Assembly: GCA_023525715.1 (NCBI GenBank)
Contig: CM042010.1
Span: forward strand, 159,798,907 to 159,862,906
Direction of reading: 5' to 3'
Length of the DNA stretch: 64,000 nucleotides
Source of the DNA: Cichorium intybus
Taxonomy: Eukaryota > Streptophyta > Magnoliopsida > Asterales > Asteraceae
The notes under the pieces were generated by a model, which made no database searches, was not told the origin of the DNA, and saw nothing but the letters and a program-made list of their open reading frames with translations. Position 1 is the first letter of the stretch. Every line of letters starts with the position of its first letter. Made by a program: the position numbers and the translations under genes. This document shows positions 14,210 to 26,066 of this stretch, piece by piece.

Positions 14210-14394
14210 TGCATCAAAAATTATAAAAATTAGAAAATATATTCAAACAAAACGTCAAAAATTAGAAACGAACAAAACATATAAACGATATAAACGAACA
14301 AATCATATAAAAATGTTTTCAAACAAAACGTCAAAAATTAGAAAATGCAAACTCATAAGTCTAATCAACAATATATAAAAACTTTCCACCGATA

Positions 14395-14656
14395 TAAACG
14401 AACAAAACATATAACAATGTATTCAAACAAAACATCAAAAATTAAAACAAAAAAAATACTAAATTACAACGTTAAATGATACCAACGGACAAAACGTTAA
14501 AGAAAACACATTAGAAAACGTATTCGAACTAAACGTCAAAAAGTTAGAATAAAATTTAAATTATAAATACCAAAATAAGTATTTATACTAAATAAAAAAA
14601 TTAATAATAGTTATAAAATTACAAAAAAAAAACAAAAAAATTAAAAAAATATCATA
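14395..14656. repeat. Right inner inverted arm (partner 13175-13440)
   Basis: Complement of the left inner arm. Between it and the ORF (14210-14394) are degenerate repeats of AAAACGTCAAAAATTAGAAA and ATATAAACGAACAAA-type units, which continue the arm with no clean border. Confidence 0.85.
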
Positions 14657-14802
<146 letters not shown>

Positions 14803-15002
14803 AATCCCAAATTGATGGGACATTATAAGTTTAATGATGAGGGGGTTTTTTTAAGATGACCCCATAAAAAAATGTGGACTTGGACTGCAAATTATGGTAA
14901 ATTACAGGACCGATTCTGTCATTTACTTTATATTTTATAAAGAACATTCATCGTGATAATCATATTCTCCAAACTTATATCATACAATAATCATATTTTC
15001 TT

Positions 15003-15166
15003 AAAGAGAAATTGTATTTATTCCTACCTTTTATTCCTACTCATGTTTCTACCCATGTTAAATTATGACATGTGGCTTAAAATATTATTAATTTTATTAA
15101 ATGGGACACTTGTCACAATTTCACATGGGTAGGAACAAAAGATAGGAAGAAATTCAATTTCTTTTT
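15003..15166. mobile_element. Fold-back MITE of about 160 bp
   Basis: The left half reads GAAATTG..TTCCTACC..TTTATTCCTAC..CATG and the complement of the right half reads GAAATTG..TTCCTATC..TTTGTTCCTAC..CATG. The pairing continues through AAATTATGACATGTG/AAATTGTGACAAGTG, so almost the whole element folds on itself. A tandem duplicate of the flank at 15345-15375 lacks this segment, which shows it is an insertion. The duplication bases are masked by T runs, so superfamily is open. Confidence 0.8.
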
Positions 15167-15243
15167 TCCAAAATAACATTTATAATCATAATGTTTGAAA
15201 ATCCTGATTTTCCAACTTTGATTTCTGACATGATATACTTTTA

Positions 15244-15432
15244 TCAAATTCACTTAATATTATTAATATTAAGTTATTATATTATATCATTTATATTTTA
15301 TAAAGAACATTCATCCTGATAATCATATTCTCCAAACTTATATCATATAATAATTATAGTTTTTGAAAATAACCTTTATGATCACAATGTTTGAAAATCC
15401 TGATTTTCGATTTATGATTTCTAACATAAAAT
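15244..15432. repeat. Second copy of a flank duplication; empty site for MULE and MITE
   Basis: This copy matches, in order, 9403-9450, 14938-15002 and 15167-15236. Landmarks shared are TTCACTTAATATTA, TTATATTTTATAAAGAACATT, GATAATCATATTCTCC, and AATGTTTGAAAATCCTGATT. The first copy carries the MULE inside TTTATATTTTA and the MITE after TAATCATATTTT; this copy carries neither. The duplication therefore predates both insertions, or arose from an allele lacking them. Confidence 0.85.
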
Positions 15433-17484
15433 ATTTCAAAAATTAAGATTTTTGAAAATAGTTTGAAAATAATGATTTCCGAAAAAGACCCTGGTTTTCA
15501 AAATATGTTTTTCTAACTTAAAGCATCGTTGAAAAAGTATTATTCCAATCTTTTGAACTTATATATGATTTTTCGAACTCAGTTAGATTTTCAAGAATCT
15601 AATATTGACATATATTTATTTGTTACTTTTCAGAAACTTTTGAACACAAATATCATTTTCGAACTACTGTTTTTTTTGTAAAAGGTAGTCTGAAATTTTC
15701 TTAGTACACTTTCATATAGTCGTTTTTCAAATCTCTGGACTCATGTTATTAAAACAGATGAAGTCATTTGGTCAATAGGAGAACCTAGAAGCAGTTGCAG
15801 GTGAATGACATGTAACATGTTAACCTGAACAATTGCCTTACGTGAACGTCTGACATCGAGCTCTCCTGGTCGATTTAGGTATTTGAACCATTACACATGG
15901 TTTGAAATGTCAAAATCATGAACTGCGAAAACTCGATCTTAACGACAGAGTTGTCCGAAATCGAGTATTCTAAGTCGGGTTCTTACATATGTTTTGGCCA
16001 GTAGTTGGAACATAGCATAAAAGCTAAGAAACTACTGTTCAACTTGCTTCATCTTTGCCAACGGTAGAGGGAACAACAAGACTTAACACGATATAGAATT
16101 TTGTATTTGCTTCTTGGTTCGATTATAACTCATGTGAAATCGTGTCAAAGACTAATCTTTTAAGCGAGTTGTCATCGTCCAAAAATTAGCTATTTATTCC
16201 TAGATTTTTGACGAAATTGTTAGTTGGAAAATCGTTGTAAAATCTACACATTCATTTTGAGTTGTGATATATAAGCATGAATTTCAATAAATTGTGATTT
16301 TTGTGAGTTATTATTTCTAATATTTGAGGAACTTGCTAACAAATAACACAATTAAAGGAAATATAGTTGCCATAGAATCCTCCTAATATACATAATCTCA
16401 TTTTTTATTTATATCAAAAATTCATACATGATACATTTTTCACATAATCTATATAGTCGATAAAAATAACTAGTATATTTTGATTTCTTGCTCAATAGTC
16501 ACTTACGTGAAATATCAGTGTCCGACACACTTTTACCCAAAGATTGTTGAAACAATAAATAGACAAAAATTGTTGTTTTGTAGTAACATCTTCAAGGGAG
16601 GTCCATTACAACCTAAAGTCTTTTGGATCTTACAAATGTATACACACATCTTGATGGACGATCGTAGGTTGGATTAGATGATCTTTTGCCAAAATACTAA
16701 GTAACTAGATTGCCAAAGAACGTCCACAAACCAAATGTTCAAGCCCTTTATCTCCCGTTGTAGATGGGAGTCTGTTCAACCTAACACACAATGTCATATA
16801 TGAATATCTCCCTCGTTGGCTTAGATTATCTTGTTTTGATAATCTCTCAGACACAAATTACCTAAGATTTATTTATCAATAACAGAAAACTAATAAAGAA
16901 AAAAAATGATGAATCATTATTTTCGAACAATGATCAAAATTTTCGAATAAGTTCATGATTTTCGAACATGTTTAAAATTTTCGAACAAAATCTTTTTTCA
17001 TACTACCAAAAATAGAGATAACTTTGTTTGTGTAAAAGGATCAAAATTTTATAATCAAACATGTTCTTCATGAAACATATAAATTTTGAAAAAATAATTT
17101 TGAAGTCATGTTGAATGAAACATCACATTAAATAGAGGAGACAATTTTTAAAATAAAGGTATATGTCGAAAATATAGATTTTAAAAAATGACATCATTTT
17201 AAGTAGTGGAGCCATTTTCACAAATAATAACATATTTATGAAAATAAAGATTTTTTGGGAATTATGATAAAAAAAACATTATTTTCAAAAAGACGATGTT
17301 AACATGTGATTTGAATTTGAAGAAGGGTGGTGTTATAAATACCCCTCATTAAATTTTGTACCCCCCTTGACAACCATCAAATCAAATTTGGTTTTAATTA
17401 AATTAGTTTTTTAATTTATAAACCCCTTCTGATTTGAGTAGTTGTTTTGTTTTACCATCTTTTCGTCTTTTGTTGTCTTTTCCC

Positions 17485-17522
<38 letters not shown>

Positions 17523-18425
17523 GTTATTGTTATTTAAAAAAGTTACACCTTAAACATTTTAGAAACAAATAAAATATGTTATTCAGTGGGTCGAATTTCT
17601 ACGATAAAGAACAACGTATCCGGGTAAAATGGATGTCATATTCAAGCAACTAACCACGATCTACTAATTTTTTTTACTGATATTTATTCTACAACAATAA
17701 ATTGTTGAAGCATGATAAATAATAGTAACGTCAAATTAAAAATAGTGATTAAATATAATTTTATCATTTAGTTTTTCATATAATACGTAATTTACTTTTA
17801 AGTACTTTCAAATACTAAATAAAAATTATAAATAACTGAATAAGTATGGCACACATTATTATTATTATTATTATTATTATTATAAAGAAATTGATATGAT
17901 GTTTTGTTTTGGAATATTATTACATTATTTATATATCGCATTGTACAACGATTTCATATATCTGTCTATATCAATTTGATACAACGATTGAATCGTATGG
18001 CAAATTTTCAAACTGACCATGTATGTATTTTTGCTAGATAGTTTTGGTAGATTCTCATATCTCTGTATATTTGTGTTATTTTTGCTAGATATTTTTCCTA
18101 TATGACTAATAAACTCCAACAAAATAGTAGAATTTTTTTAAAGATAAGTATTAGTTTAGGAAATTAAACTTATCAACTGAAAATTACCCAGTAAAATCTA
18201 AACGAATCGTAACAAGATTAGGAAAAACAACATTTTAGGAAAGCATAGCCTCTTTTGCTTTCTCTCGGGGTCGGAGTGCACTCTAACCGGTGTGTTCTTG
18301 CCTCTTTTGCTTTCTCTCGGAGTCTCCAACCCAGTTATACACCATTATTATTTGTAGTTGTTGTTAGCTCTTTTTCTGCTATTCGTCTTTGTCTTCATTA
18401 AATAACTTCTCGGATGCCCCCAATA
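15433..18425. other. AT-rich DNA without recognised genes
   Basis: No domain was found on either strand. Around 16918-16990 there are four loose copies of TTTTCGAAC at about 15-25 bp spacing. At 18247-18272 and 18300-18325 the phrase GCCTCTTTTGCTTTCTCTCGG is repeated. Confidence 0.5.
17485..17522. repeat. (TTA)n microsatellite
   Basis: About 12 TTA units. A second tract of ten ATT units lies at 17854-17883. Confidence 0.93.
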
Positions 18426-18524
18426 AGCGTTTGGAATATTGCCCTTATGGCTTCCCATGTCTGGAGACTCCTTTCTAATAAGGATTCTCTCTGGGTTAGG
18501 TGGATCCAATCGTACCGCCTCTAT
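18426..18524 (+). pseudogene. LINE ORF2 fragment cut by the gypsy-2 LTR
   Basis: The frame from 18426 reads SVWNIALMASHVWRLL followed by SNKDSLWVRWIQSYRL, which is the conserved region after RT in plant L1 elements (compare LALLYKWRWRF...SLWVSLI in the larger LINE at 23080). It stops at 18524, where the gypsy-2 LTR starts. Only about 33 codons survive. Confidence 0.75.
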
Positions 18525-20128
18525 TGTAATACCTTAATTTTTAAATTATAGAATAATTATGTTAAATATATATTTATACGAGATTAGATGAGTTAAAACG
18601 TGAGTTCCGATGTTTAAAAGTTAATCAAAGAAAAGTAGGATGTTAAAAGAGATAAAAGAAACAAAGGAAATGGAAATCAAGTAAACCCGGGTCGAGTTTA
18701 GAAACCCGGGGCGTGTTCGAAGCAGGCCGGGTCGGGTCAAGCAGGCCGGGTCGTGCTGCACCAAAAACCAAAACGAGAAGTTGCGTAACAAAACCCGGGG
18801 CGGGTTTCACAGCCCGGGTCGGGTCCGAGCAAAACCCGGGGCGGGTCTGACAGCCCGGGTCGGGTTACGGGTGCAGGGCACTTTAAATTGTAAAATTTCC
18901 TTTCATTTGGTTTAAACCACATCCGACCCAAAACTCCTTCCAAACCCTAGAACTCGATTTCTACCCATCTAAGTCGAAATTAAGGCCGTTTATTCGTGAA
19001 TTGAAGCTAAGGGTTTGCTATTGGAGCTTGAAAGGTAACTTCCTTTGAGTTTGGCTTTGTTTCAACCGTGAAATACCTTGGGTTGGAGTGATTTCTTTGT
19101 GGTCTCGATGACCACCTGCAAAATTGATAAAGTTAGAGTTCAATTAGTAGTGTAGCAAGTCTATGAGAGTCTAAATGTTAGTTTTGAGGTTAGTGATTTG
19201 TGGTTTTATGGTTTTGAACCCTAGATTCTTAAACCCTAGATTCTTGAACTCGAAAATATGCTTTAAATTAGCTCATGTGTTGTTAGTAGATTGTTATTAT
19301 AAGCAATATGGAGTCCTTGATGTGATTGTTGTGGAGTTTTAACGGTTGGTTTGTTTAAAAACCGCAAATATTGGAATTATTGAAATCATAGCATGTGATG
19401 TTTATAGTTGTGAACCTCATTGGCTATTGATTCTTGATCTAATTAGTTAGATATGGTTATATTGTTTTGAGAATGTTGAAGTATGATATGTGATGTCATT
19501 TTGAGCAGATACACATAGGAGGGAAGGAGATACACGAGGCACGGGTGGACCACGGACTGATCAGACATCAGGTGAGTAGTTATAATTCAATATAAATAGT
19601 TTGATTATAACTAAATTGACTTATTGCATATCTTAATTGGTTGAGATAACCAATTAACATGGATTAAACGAGATTGAGAAATTCTTGTTAATCTGATTGC
19701 TGAGTTTGATTGAGTACACCAAATGACTGAGATAGTCATTGAAATAGAGATCAGTGATTTGAGTTGTGGAAATTATGATAATTATTAGATTGATTTCTAA
19801 ACCTTAATATATTTTCTCACTGAGCTTAATTAGCTCATAAAAGTAGTTATATGGTTTGTGTTATAGGTGACAGGGGTAAGAAGATAGCAGATGGATGATT
19901 GCATGGATATGGGGCTAGACTTGAACTGTTTGTAAACCTGAATACACTTTTTGTATAGTTTTGTAAACGGTCTTTTGTAAACCAGTTTTTTGGGACCTGT
20001 TGTTTTAAAGTACTTGTTCTTTGATTTCTACTTGTACTTTTGTTGCTTAATCTTGATTATACCATGATCACTGTGTCTATTTTTGAGTGATTATGATGTA
20101 ATCCAGAGATAAGAAACTGGGTGTTACA
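18525..20128 (+). mobile_element. 5' LTR of gypsy-2
   Basis: The 1604-bp LTR starts TGTAATACC and ends GGGTGTTACA, followed three bases later by a tRNA-Met primer site. It carries eight CCGGG-core motifs at 18685-18872 (ACCCGGGGCGGG and GCCCGGGTCGGG types). The 3' LTR is not in the window because gag-pol is truncated near 21712 and then interrupted by a LINE. Confidence 0.9.
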
Positions 20129-20131
20129 AGT

Positions 20132-20143
20132 TGGTATCAGAGC
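20132..20143 (+). other. Primer-binding site of gypsy-2 (initiator tRNA-Met)
   Basis: TGGTATCAGAGC, the standard plant tRNA-iMet primer site, lies three bases after the LTR end. The untranslated leader runs from here to the gag start at 20351. Confidence 0.93.
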
Positions 20144-20350
20144 AAGGGTTTGAGTGAATTAGACTTTAAAGAGTAAACTCTAAACTCAAACTATTGAAGA
20201 GAGGTCCCATCTTGTCCCTATGCAATCATTCCTTTTAGCACACATTATGAGTATGTGTGTTATCTTAAAAATTTTGATGAGATATGTGATACAAAAAGAG
20301 AAATGAGATAAACGAGATCATAACGAGTCAAATTTCTTTTCAGCCTCATT

Positions 20351-21712
20351 ATGAGTTCTGGAAAGGAGAAAGAGGGAGGTGATCACCGAGATGAGTATTC
20401 GGGATCACAAGATCAAAGACTGGGGCGCCAGTCTGAAGGCGAGAGACCGCCTGAGTTAACATCATCGTTACAAGAGTTAATTGCTGCGGAGGTAGCAAAG
20501 GCAGTTAAAAGCTTATTGCCTACCTTAGTGAGACCTCAGACGGAGGAGACGAATAGAGATGATCGAGACCGACCTCCTATCACACCTGTGGTTGGGAGGG
20601 GACAGAGAGAGCCGGTTACTTTACATGCTGAAGTTGGAGGGTCAGGCGAACCAAAAGGTTGCAGTTATGAGACGTTTCGCAAATGTAAACCAAATGATTT
20701 CTTTGGTACTGATGATCCTGTTGTTGCACGAAATTGGCTGACACATATCGAGAAAGTTTTTCGTACGAGCAAGTGTGCGGAAAAAGATAAAGTTGAGTAT
20801 GCCACAAATTGTTTACATAAAGATGCTCAATTCTGGTGGGAGAACATAAACCTTGATATAGAGAAAGGATTGGAACCAGAACCGACGTGGGAGGAGTTTA
20901 AAATGAAGTTTATGAAGGAGTATTGTTCAAATACTGCGATGAAAAGTTTAGAAGAAGATTTTCTGAGATTGCAGCAAGGAACGCGGTCAGTACATGAGTA
21001 TACGACAGAGTTCAACGAAAAAGCCAGATTTGCTGCTCATCAGGTGGATACTGAAGAAAGGAAGATTGATAGGTATCTGTGGGGACTGAGGACCCAGATA
21101 CGAGAGTTTTTACAGAGTTCCAGTTTTACAACTTATCAGCAAATCGTTGAGGTAGCTAAATCTCGAGAAAAAGAACTGCGGAGACAAGATAGTGAAAGGA
21201 AGGGGGACCAAGGAAGCGGAGGCCAGAAGAGGAAATGGGAAGGAAAACCTGAGGGTAGTTTCCAAAAGCAGCCAGTTCCGAATTATCAATATCGAGGTGA
21301 TCCAAGAAAGACTGAGAGCAAGTGGTGTGAAAAATGTCGTTGAAAACATGCTGGAAATTGTGATGCGAGCACCCCGTCTCTTATGTGTTATCAATGTGGG
21401 AAGACAGGGCACATGGCTCGAGATTGTTTGGAGAAAAATCGTGTGTGTTTCAATTGTGGGGAAAGTGGTCATATTCGCCCGGATTGTCCAAAGCCGAGAA
21501 CTGATTCACGTCGTGAGACTCCGAGGGCGGGACGAGGCGATAATCGGGGCGATAGACGAGATAGAGGCGGTGGAAATGTTAGAACTCGAGCTTTCCAGAT
21601 GACCGTGGAGGAGGCTAGAGAGCGACCAGATGTGATTACAGGTATTTTTAGCCTGAATTCTCTTCGAGCTCGTATGGTGTTTGACTCTGGTGTAGTGGCT
21701 AGGCATGTGTGA
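20351..21712 (+). pseudogene. Gypsy-2 gag with two zinc knuckles and start of protease
   Basis: The ATG at 20351 opens a gag of plant chromovirus type: a low-complexity N-terminus, an EAV-rich helix near residues 40-60, then the capsid-like retrotransposon gag domain (about residues 115-270: FFGTDDPVVARNWL, FWWENI, FMKEYC, LWGLRTQIREF). A TGA at 21341-21343 interrupts the frame in the KWCEKC segment. In the same frame two CCHC knuckles follow, CYQCGKTGHMARDC and CFNCGESGHIRPDC, then AFQMTVEEARERPDV and the aspartic protease motif FDSG, after which the sequence diverges and stops at 21712. RT, RNase H and integrase are absent. Confidence 0.92.
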
Positions 21713-22004
21713 TGAGTAGTTATGTTGAAATGTGAGTAAAGTTGAATTGGAATGTGAGAAAGTATCTATTATGAGTAAAGTTGAATTGGAATGTGAGAAA
21801 GTTACATTGAAATGTGAGTAAAGTTGAATTGTGGTTTGTCAATGTATTATTGTAAAGAATCTATTATGAGAAAGCTACAGAAGTTTTAATTTCTAACGAA
21901 ATTATGAGAAAGCTATATAAGTTTAATTTCTAACGAAATTTCAATAGAAATTAAGATAAATTAGTTTGTTAAGATTTTATATTTGTTTATCTTTTATAAT
22001 TTTT
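21713..22004. repeat. Short imperfect tandem repeats at the truncated end of gypsy-2
   Basis: 21727-21835 has three units built on GTGAGTAAAGTTGAATT and AATGTGAGAAAGT. 21860-21943 has two units of ATGAGAAAGCTA followed by TTTAATTTCTAACGAAAT. The repeats replace the expected protease and RT region, as if the deletion junction had been filled by repeated copying. Confidence 0.75.
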
Positions 22005-23417
22005 TTTGAACAGCAGCATTATATTCACACAAAAACCAAAATGCTAGCAAAGAACTAGCAAATTTACAAAATGTTTTAAGTCATGATTGGAGATTGTAAC
22101 CAGTCAATCCACCGAATCTTGACTTTAGTATTCCTAGAAGAAAACCAATTAAACGCGTAATCTTGAATGCAATCAAGAATAAAATCCTTCTTAAATTCGG
22201 AATTCCTAAAAACAACTGAATTCCTATACGTCCAAAGCACCCATATGAGAGTAGAACACACTGAGTCGACAATACTTCTGTGATGTCTCGCCACCGGTAA
22301 CAAATCTAGCCATTGCACCATCTCCTCTGCCGAGTCGAAATTGGGGATTCCCACCCCCATCCAAGTAACAACCCGACTCCAAACCTGTCTCGCCATATCA
22401 CACGTAAAAAATAAATGAGAAGTAGACTCTTGATCATTACCGCACACCGGGCACAACGTCGAAGGAATATCGATTTCCTTGTTAGCTAGATTAAGTCTAG
22501 TAGGAATTCGATCTTGTAACACCCGCCACATGAAGATATTAATCTTTATCGGTATGCACCGGTTCCAACGCATTTGACGGACGCCTATCGGAAGACGGTT
22601 TTCGTCAATTAAATTCCTCATACTTTTAACCGTGTAAACCCCCGAAGAATCACCATTCCAAACCCATTTATCCGGAGCCTCCTGAATGTTTATAAGAGAC
22701 AACATATCAAGTAAAGTCTGGTATTGATTAAATTCAGCTCCACCACGAACCAGTCTTCTCCAAATCAACTCCCATATACCTGAATCCCAATAATCGCTAA
22801 CTAATGCCTCAGTGTCTTCAGCCAAAGCATACAAGCGATCAAGCGTGTCCCTAAACCGCAAACCACCGCACCAATTATCATGCCAGAATCTGGTGTGAGC
22901 GCCATCCCCTATCTGTCTGACCAAATTATCTGTGTCGACTAACTCTGTATCATGTAAACGATTTATAGAGCCCACAATTTTCCACCAAACCCCGGTACTG
23001 GTTATACGAGTGTTGCCACCCGAAAAACCACCGTTAATTCCATGTAAAAACTTAATGAGAGAAACCCACAAGGAATTTCTCTCATTATAAAACCGCCACC
23101 TCCATTTGTATAAAAGAGCAAGATTAAAGGCATCCAAACTTCCAACACCAAGACCACCATTTTGTTTATTATTAAGCACCACCTCCCATTTAACCCAATG
23201 CATACGTCTTTCGTCCACATCAGCTCCCCAAAAGAATCTCGCTCTACTTGCCTCCAAAACGTGACACACCGTAGCAGGAGCTTTGAACAAAGACAGATAA
23301 TAAATAGCTAAACTTCCCAAAACAGATTTTGTAAGAGTGAGTCTTCCCCTTATCAAAAGGATCCTCACTTTCCAAGCAGATAACCTATTAATAAATCTGT
23401 CAATCACCACCTGCCAT
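22005..23417 (-). pseudogene. L1-type LINE ORF2, 3' part with zinc-binding domain
   Basis: On the minus strand a 444-codon frame (start near 23410, stop at 22076) begins in the C-terminal part of RT (RFINRLSAWK, LTLTKSVL), continues through FFWGADVDERRMHWVKW and LALLYKWRWRF, and ends with a zf-RVT-type domain (CPVCGNDQESTSHLFFTC). The 3' end has TGCTGTTC followed by a short A tail, seen here as T8 at 22005-22012. It is continuous in sequence sense with 29717-31771; the pol-less LTR element at 23418-29716 separates them with a GCCAT duplication. This segment is open throughout. Confidence 0.93.
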
Positions 23418-24648
23418 TGACAACGCCTAGTGATATCAAGTATTTTAGGCGTTGTTGAGCCCTGTTCTTGATAAAATTATATCAAATATGTCTGGGTATT
23501 CTCACTTTTCGTGCCAGGACTTGTCTGGAGAAAAAGAGTAAAAACAGGGACTAAAGGTGTACAAAAGGAAAAAGTATGGAAAGAATGGAAAATCAAGAGA
23601 AGTCGTGCGCGCGCCGCGGATTTGAGGTTTGCGCGACGCGGGCTTAAGGCGGTGGAACACATTTAAATTCCGAAGAAACGGGGAAAGATAAGTACGCGCG
23701 CCGCGGATTTCACTTCTGCGCGACGCGGTTTCGGGAAATTTGCAAGTATAAATAGATGCATTTCCAGCCGAAAACCCAAGCAAAGAACCGGGTGTAAGAT
23801 CGACCTAGAAGCTCTTTGACTCCAGGACTCCATTTCAGCAAGCTCATAATTGGTATTTTATGATTTTTGATTTAATTTCCATTTCCAGCCGAAAACCCAA
23901 GCAAAGAACCGGGTGTAAGATCGACCTAGAAGCTCTTTGACTCCAGGACTCCATTTCAGCAAGCTCATAATTGGTATTTTATGATTTTTGATTTAATTTC
24001 CTTTTTGGTAGAAAGTAGTTTTGTAGCTAAAGTCTTTGGGAGTGACAACCACTGACTTTGAGCAATTAGGTTTCTGTTTTAGAAACATTTGGTTACTGAT
24101 TTTGTATTTGGAATTCCTTTTGGTGAATGAAAAGCATTTGGTTACTTTTAATCTTAGCTTTTCGGTGTTTTGAGTATATGTGTTTGGTTTGTTTGATTGA
24201 TTGTGTTTTTGAATATTGTTTTGGACCTTGTTAGGACTGTTTTTCTTAGCTGAAATCAGTAGCTAATTAGGTTGTTTGGTAAGCATTAAACCTTGGCTAG
24301 TAACTGTTCAATAGGACTTTAGCTAGTGGTAGTTTATGCTTTGCTTGGTTTGGCTAGTTTGGATGCCTTTGATTGCTTTTGAGTCAGAGATGTACTTCTG
24401 ATTTTAGAAAGTGACTAGGTCATTTGGACATAGCTTAGCTTGGCTTGAGTATTTAATTATTGTCTCATTTGCTAGTGATAGGAAAATAGAAACCAGATCC
24501 TCCGACTATAGCTGTGACACTATTAGTTGGTAATCTCTCATCTAGTCTAACCACGAAGCTCCTGTGGATCGACTCTGACTACCGCTATACTAGTGTGTGT
24601 TAGGTATTTCTTTTATTTTTGACCGCACGACGACCGCTGCGTATGTCA
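23418..24648 (+). mobile_element. 5' LTR of the pol-less element
   Basis: 1231 bp, TGACAACGCC to GCGTATGTCA. It contains a tandem duplication of about 120 bp (23759-23879 and 23880-24000). It also holds about 470 bp (24018-24480) that is missing from the 3' LTR. The intact LTR length before duplication was therefore about 1.1 kb. Confidence 0.95.
23601..23754 (+). promoter_or_regulatory. LTR promoter: CG-rich motif pairs and TATA box
   Basis: TATAAATA is at 23747-23754. Two pairs of CG-rich motifs precede it: GCGCGCCGCGGATTT then GCGCGACGCGG near 23605-23640, and again near 23694-23730. The same pairs recur inside the element near 26221-26255 and 26296-26330 and, in shorter form, in the gypsy-1 LTR. 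A role in promoter or host-factor binding is inference. Confidence 0.6.
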
Positions 24649-24653
24649 AATTT

Positions 24654-24670
24654 TGGCGCCGTTGCCGGGG
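24654..24670 (+). other. Primer-binding site (tRNA-Asp type)
   Basis: TGGCGCCGTTGCCGGGG begins five bases after the LTR end. It complements the 3' end of plant tRNA-Asp and is the usual primer site of Athila-type elements, unlike the tRNA-Met site of the other gypsy elements here. Confidence 0.88.
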
Positions 24671-24767
24671 AGCTGTGAGCTTAGATTAGGTGATTTGTAG
24701 GACTTAGTTTCTGATTTTTGAGGTTTGATTTTATTTTGCTGATTTTTGGTATGTGTACATCCTTATA

Positions 24768-25481
24768 ATGAGTGATTACATGTACCCGGATCAGTATGAG
24801 TATTATGAAAATTCGGCCGACACTCATTACGAGAATGATTGCTACAATGGATCATTCGATGACAATGGATGGCGGACCGAGGAGTCATCTCAGCCTGAGA
24901 ATTCTGTAACTTTGGCCCAACTTTGGGTATTCATGTATAACAACTACCACAAGCAGAAGGACCAGGCTGAAGCTCTTGAAAAAGTGCAAGCTTCTTTTGA
25001 TAGGTTAGAGGAAAGTTGGAAATGTTCACCACCTTCGCCAGAACCGGAGGCGAGTGATTTTTATTCCAATAATAATGTGTGTGAACTTGCATCACCTGAA
25101 TATGTGATGGAAGGGCATACACCGTGGGAAAGTCAAGAGACCATTGAGATGGTCGAAACGGTTGTTGAGGAAGAGGTTGTAGGTGACAATGCTACCTTTG
25201 ACTCAACAGCTTTTGATGTTTTTGAGGGTTTTGAGAATGTTGAGCTGGTGATGAGCGAATCTGTACCATCATCAGACAATTTGGTTGATGAGGATGTTGT
25301 GGAGGGGACTGTAAGTGACAGTACAGATCCCAGCCCAACAATTCCCGAATTTGTTGAAATTGTTGATGTTTTTGAGGAAGGGGGTGTAGATGACAATATT
25401 ACCCCCGACCCTGTAATTTTTGAAAATTTTGAAAAATTTGAAAGCAAGGATCTGATGATGGGTGACTTTGTACCACCATAA
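24768..25481 (+). CDS. ORF A of the pol-less element, acidic protein of unknown function
   Basis: The first ATG in frame is at 24768, giving 237 codons (a GTG 15 bases upstream also opens the frame). The N-terminus is rich in Tyr, Asp and Glu (YMYPDQYEYYENS). A short amphipathic helix follows (LEKVQASFDRLEES near residues 68-81). The C-terminal half (about residues 120-237) is strongly acidic and consists of loose repeats of a 35-40 residue unit containing VF/FEGFE, SE/GD-V and a DN-T step. It ends at TAA 25479-25481, and the same frame reopens at once into ORF B. It sits where gag would be, but I see no capsid or zinc-knuckle motif. Function unknown. Confidence 0.6.
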   Translation: MSDYMYPDQYEYYENSADTHYENDCYNGSFDDNGWRTEESSQPENSVTLAQLWVFMYNNYHKQKDQAEALEKVQASFDRLEESWKCSPPSPEPEASDFYSNNNVCELASPEYVMEGHTPWESQETIEMVETVVEEEVVGDNATFDSTAFDVFEGFENVELVMSESVPSSDNLVDEDVVEGTVSDSTDPSPTIPEFVEIVDVFEEGGVDDNITPDPVIFENFEKFESKDLMMGDFVPP

Positions 25482-26027
25482 AATCAAACCAGTCGCTCAC
25501 TCTTGGTTCCGATCCACCTGTTGGACGATGACCAAGAAGTTGATGCTGACAAATTGATATTTGAAAATAAAAAACATGATTTTATCACCACTCATGATCC
25601 ATTCATGAATGGAAAATTAGATGTGATAAACACAATCGATGAGGACATATGGAAGCATCCTGATATGTTGCCTTTCAATCCTAGTCGATTGGAAAATCTT
25701 TACTGGCATTGCAAGCCCAAATTGCAAACTGAAGATGGCACGTGGTACACTGGCAAGATGAAATCTACAAAGCAACTACTGGGAGCAGCACTAGGCGCGC
25801 TTCAGGTCAAGCCAGTGATTTTGAAGAGATATAGAAGGAAGGACCGAGCTTGGAGGTTCAAAGCTACCTCCAAGCATTCACGGGAGTTAATCAGAAAGCA
25901 GCAGCTGGGTAGCAACAGGAGAACCAACAAGCCATTCGACCCAGGAAAGTTTGAGAAACAGTGGGTCAGTGAAGGGACGGTGGTGACTGAAAATCAGCGA
26001 AGGAAGAAGGCATACGATCCACCGTAG
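25482..26027 (+). CDS. ORF B of the pol-less element, basic C-terminal continuation of ORF A
   Basis: This frame follows the ORF A stop directly and has no ATG before 25593; 25503 is only a TTG. It is thus best read as the second half of one 419-codon reading frame interrupted by one stop, either a mutation or a readthrough site. The product starts acidic (HLLDDDQEVDADK) and contains NLYWHCKPKL and DGTWYTGKM. It ends in a strongly basic tail (LKRYRRKDRAWRFK, NQRRKKAYDPP). The acidic-then-basic arrangement suits nucleic-acid binding, but no domain is recognised. Confidence 0.55.
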   Translation, partial: NQTSRSLLVPIHLLDDDQEVDADKLIFENKKHDFITTHDPFMNGKLDVINTIDEDIWKHPDMLPFNPSRLENLYWHCKPKLQTEDGTWYTGKMKSTKQLLGAALGALQVKPVILKRYRRKDRAWRFKATSKHSRELIRKQQLGSNRRTNKPFDPGKFEKQWVSEGTVVTENQRRKKAYDPP

Positions 26028-26066
26028 CTGTAGAAGGACTGCACGTCTGGCTGAAGACGTTAAACT

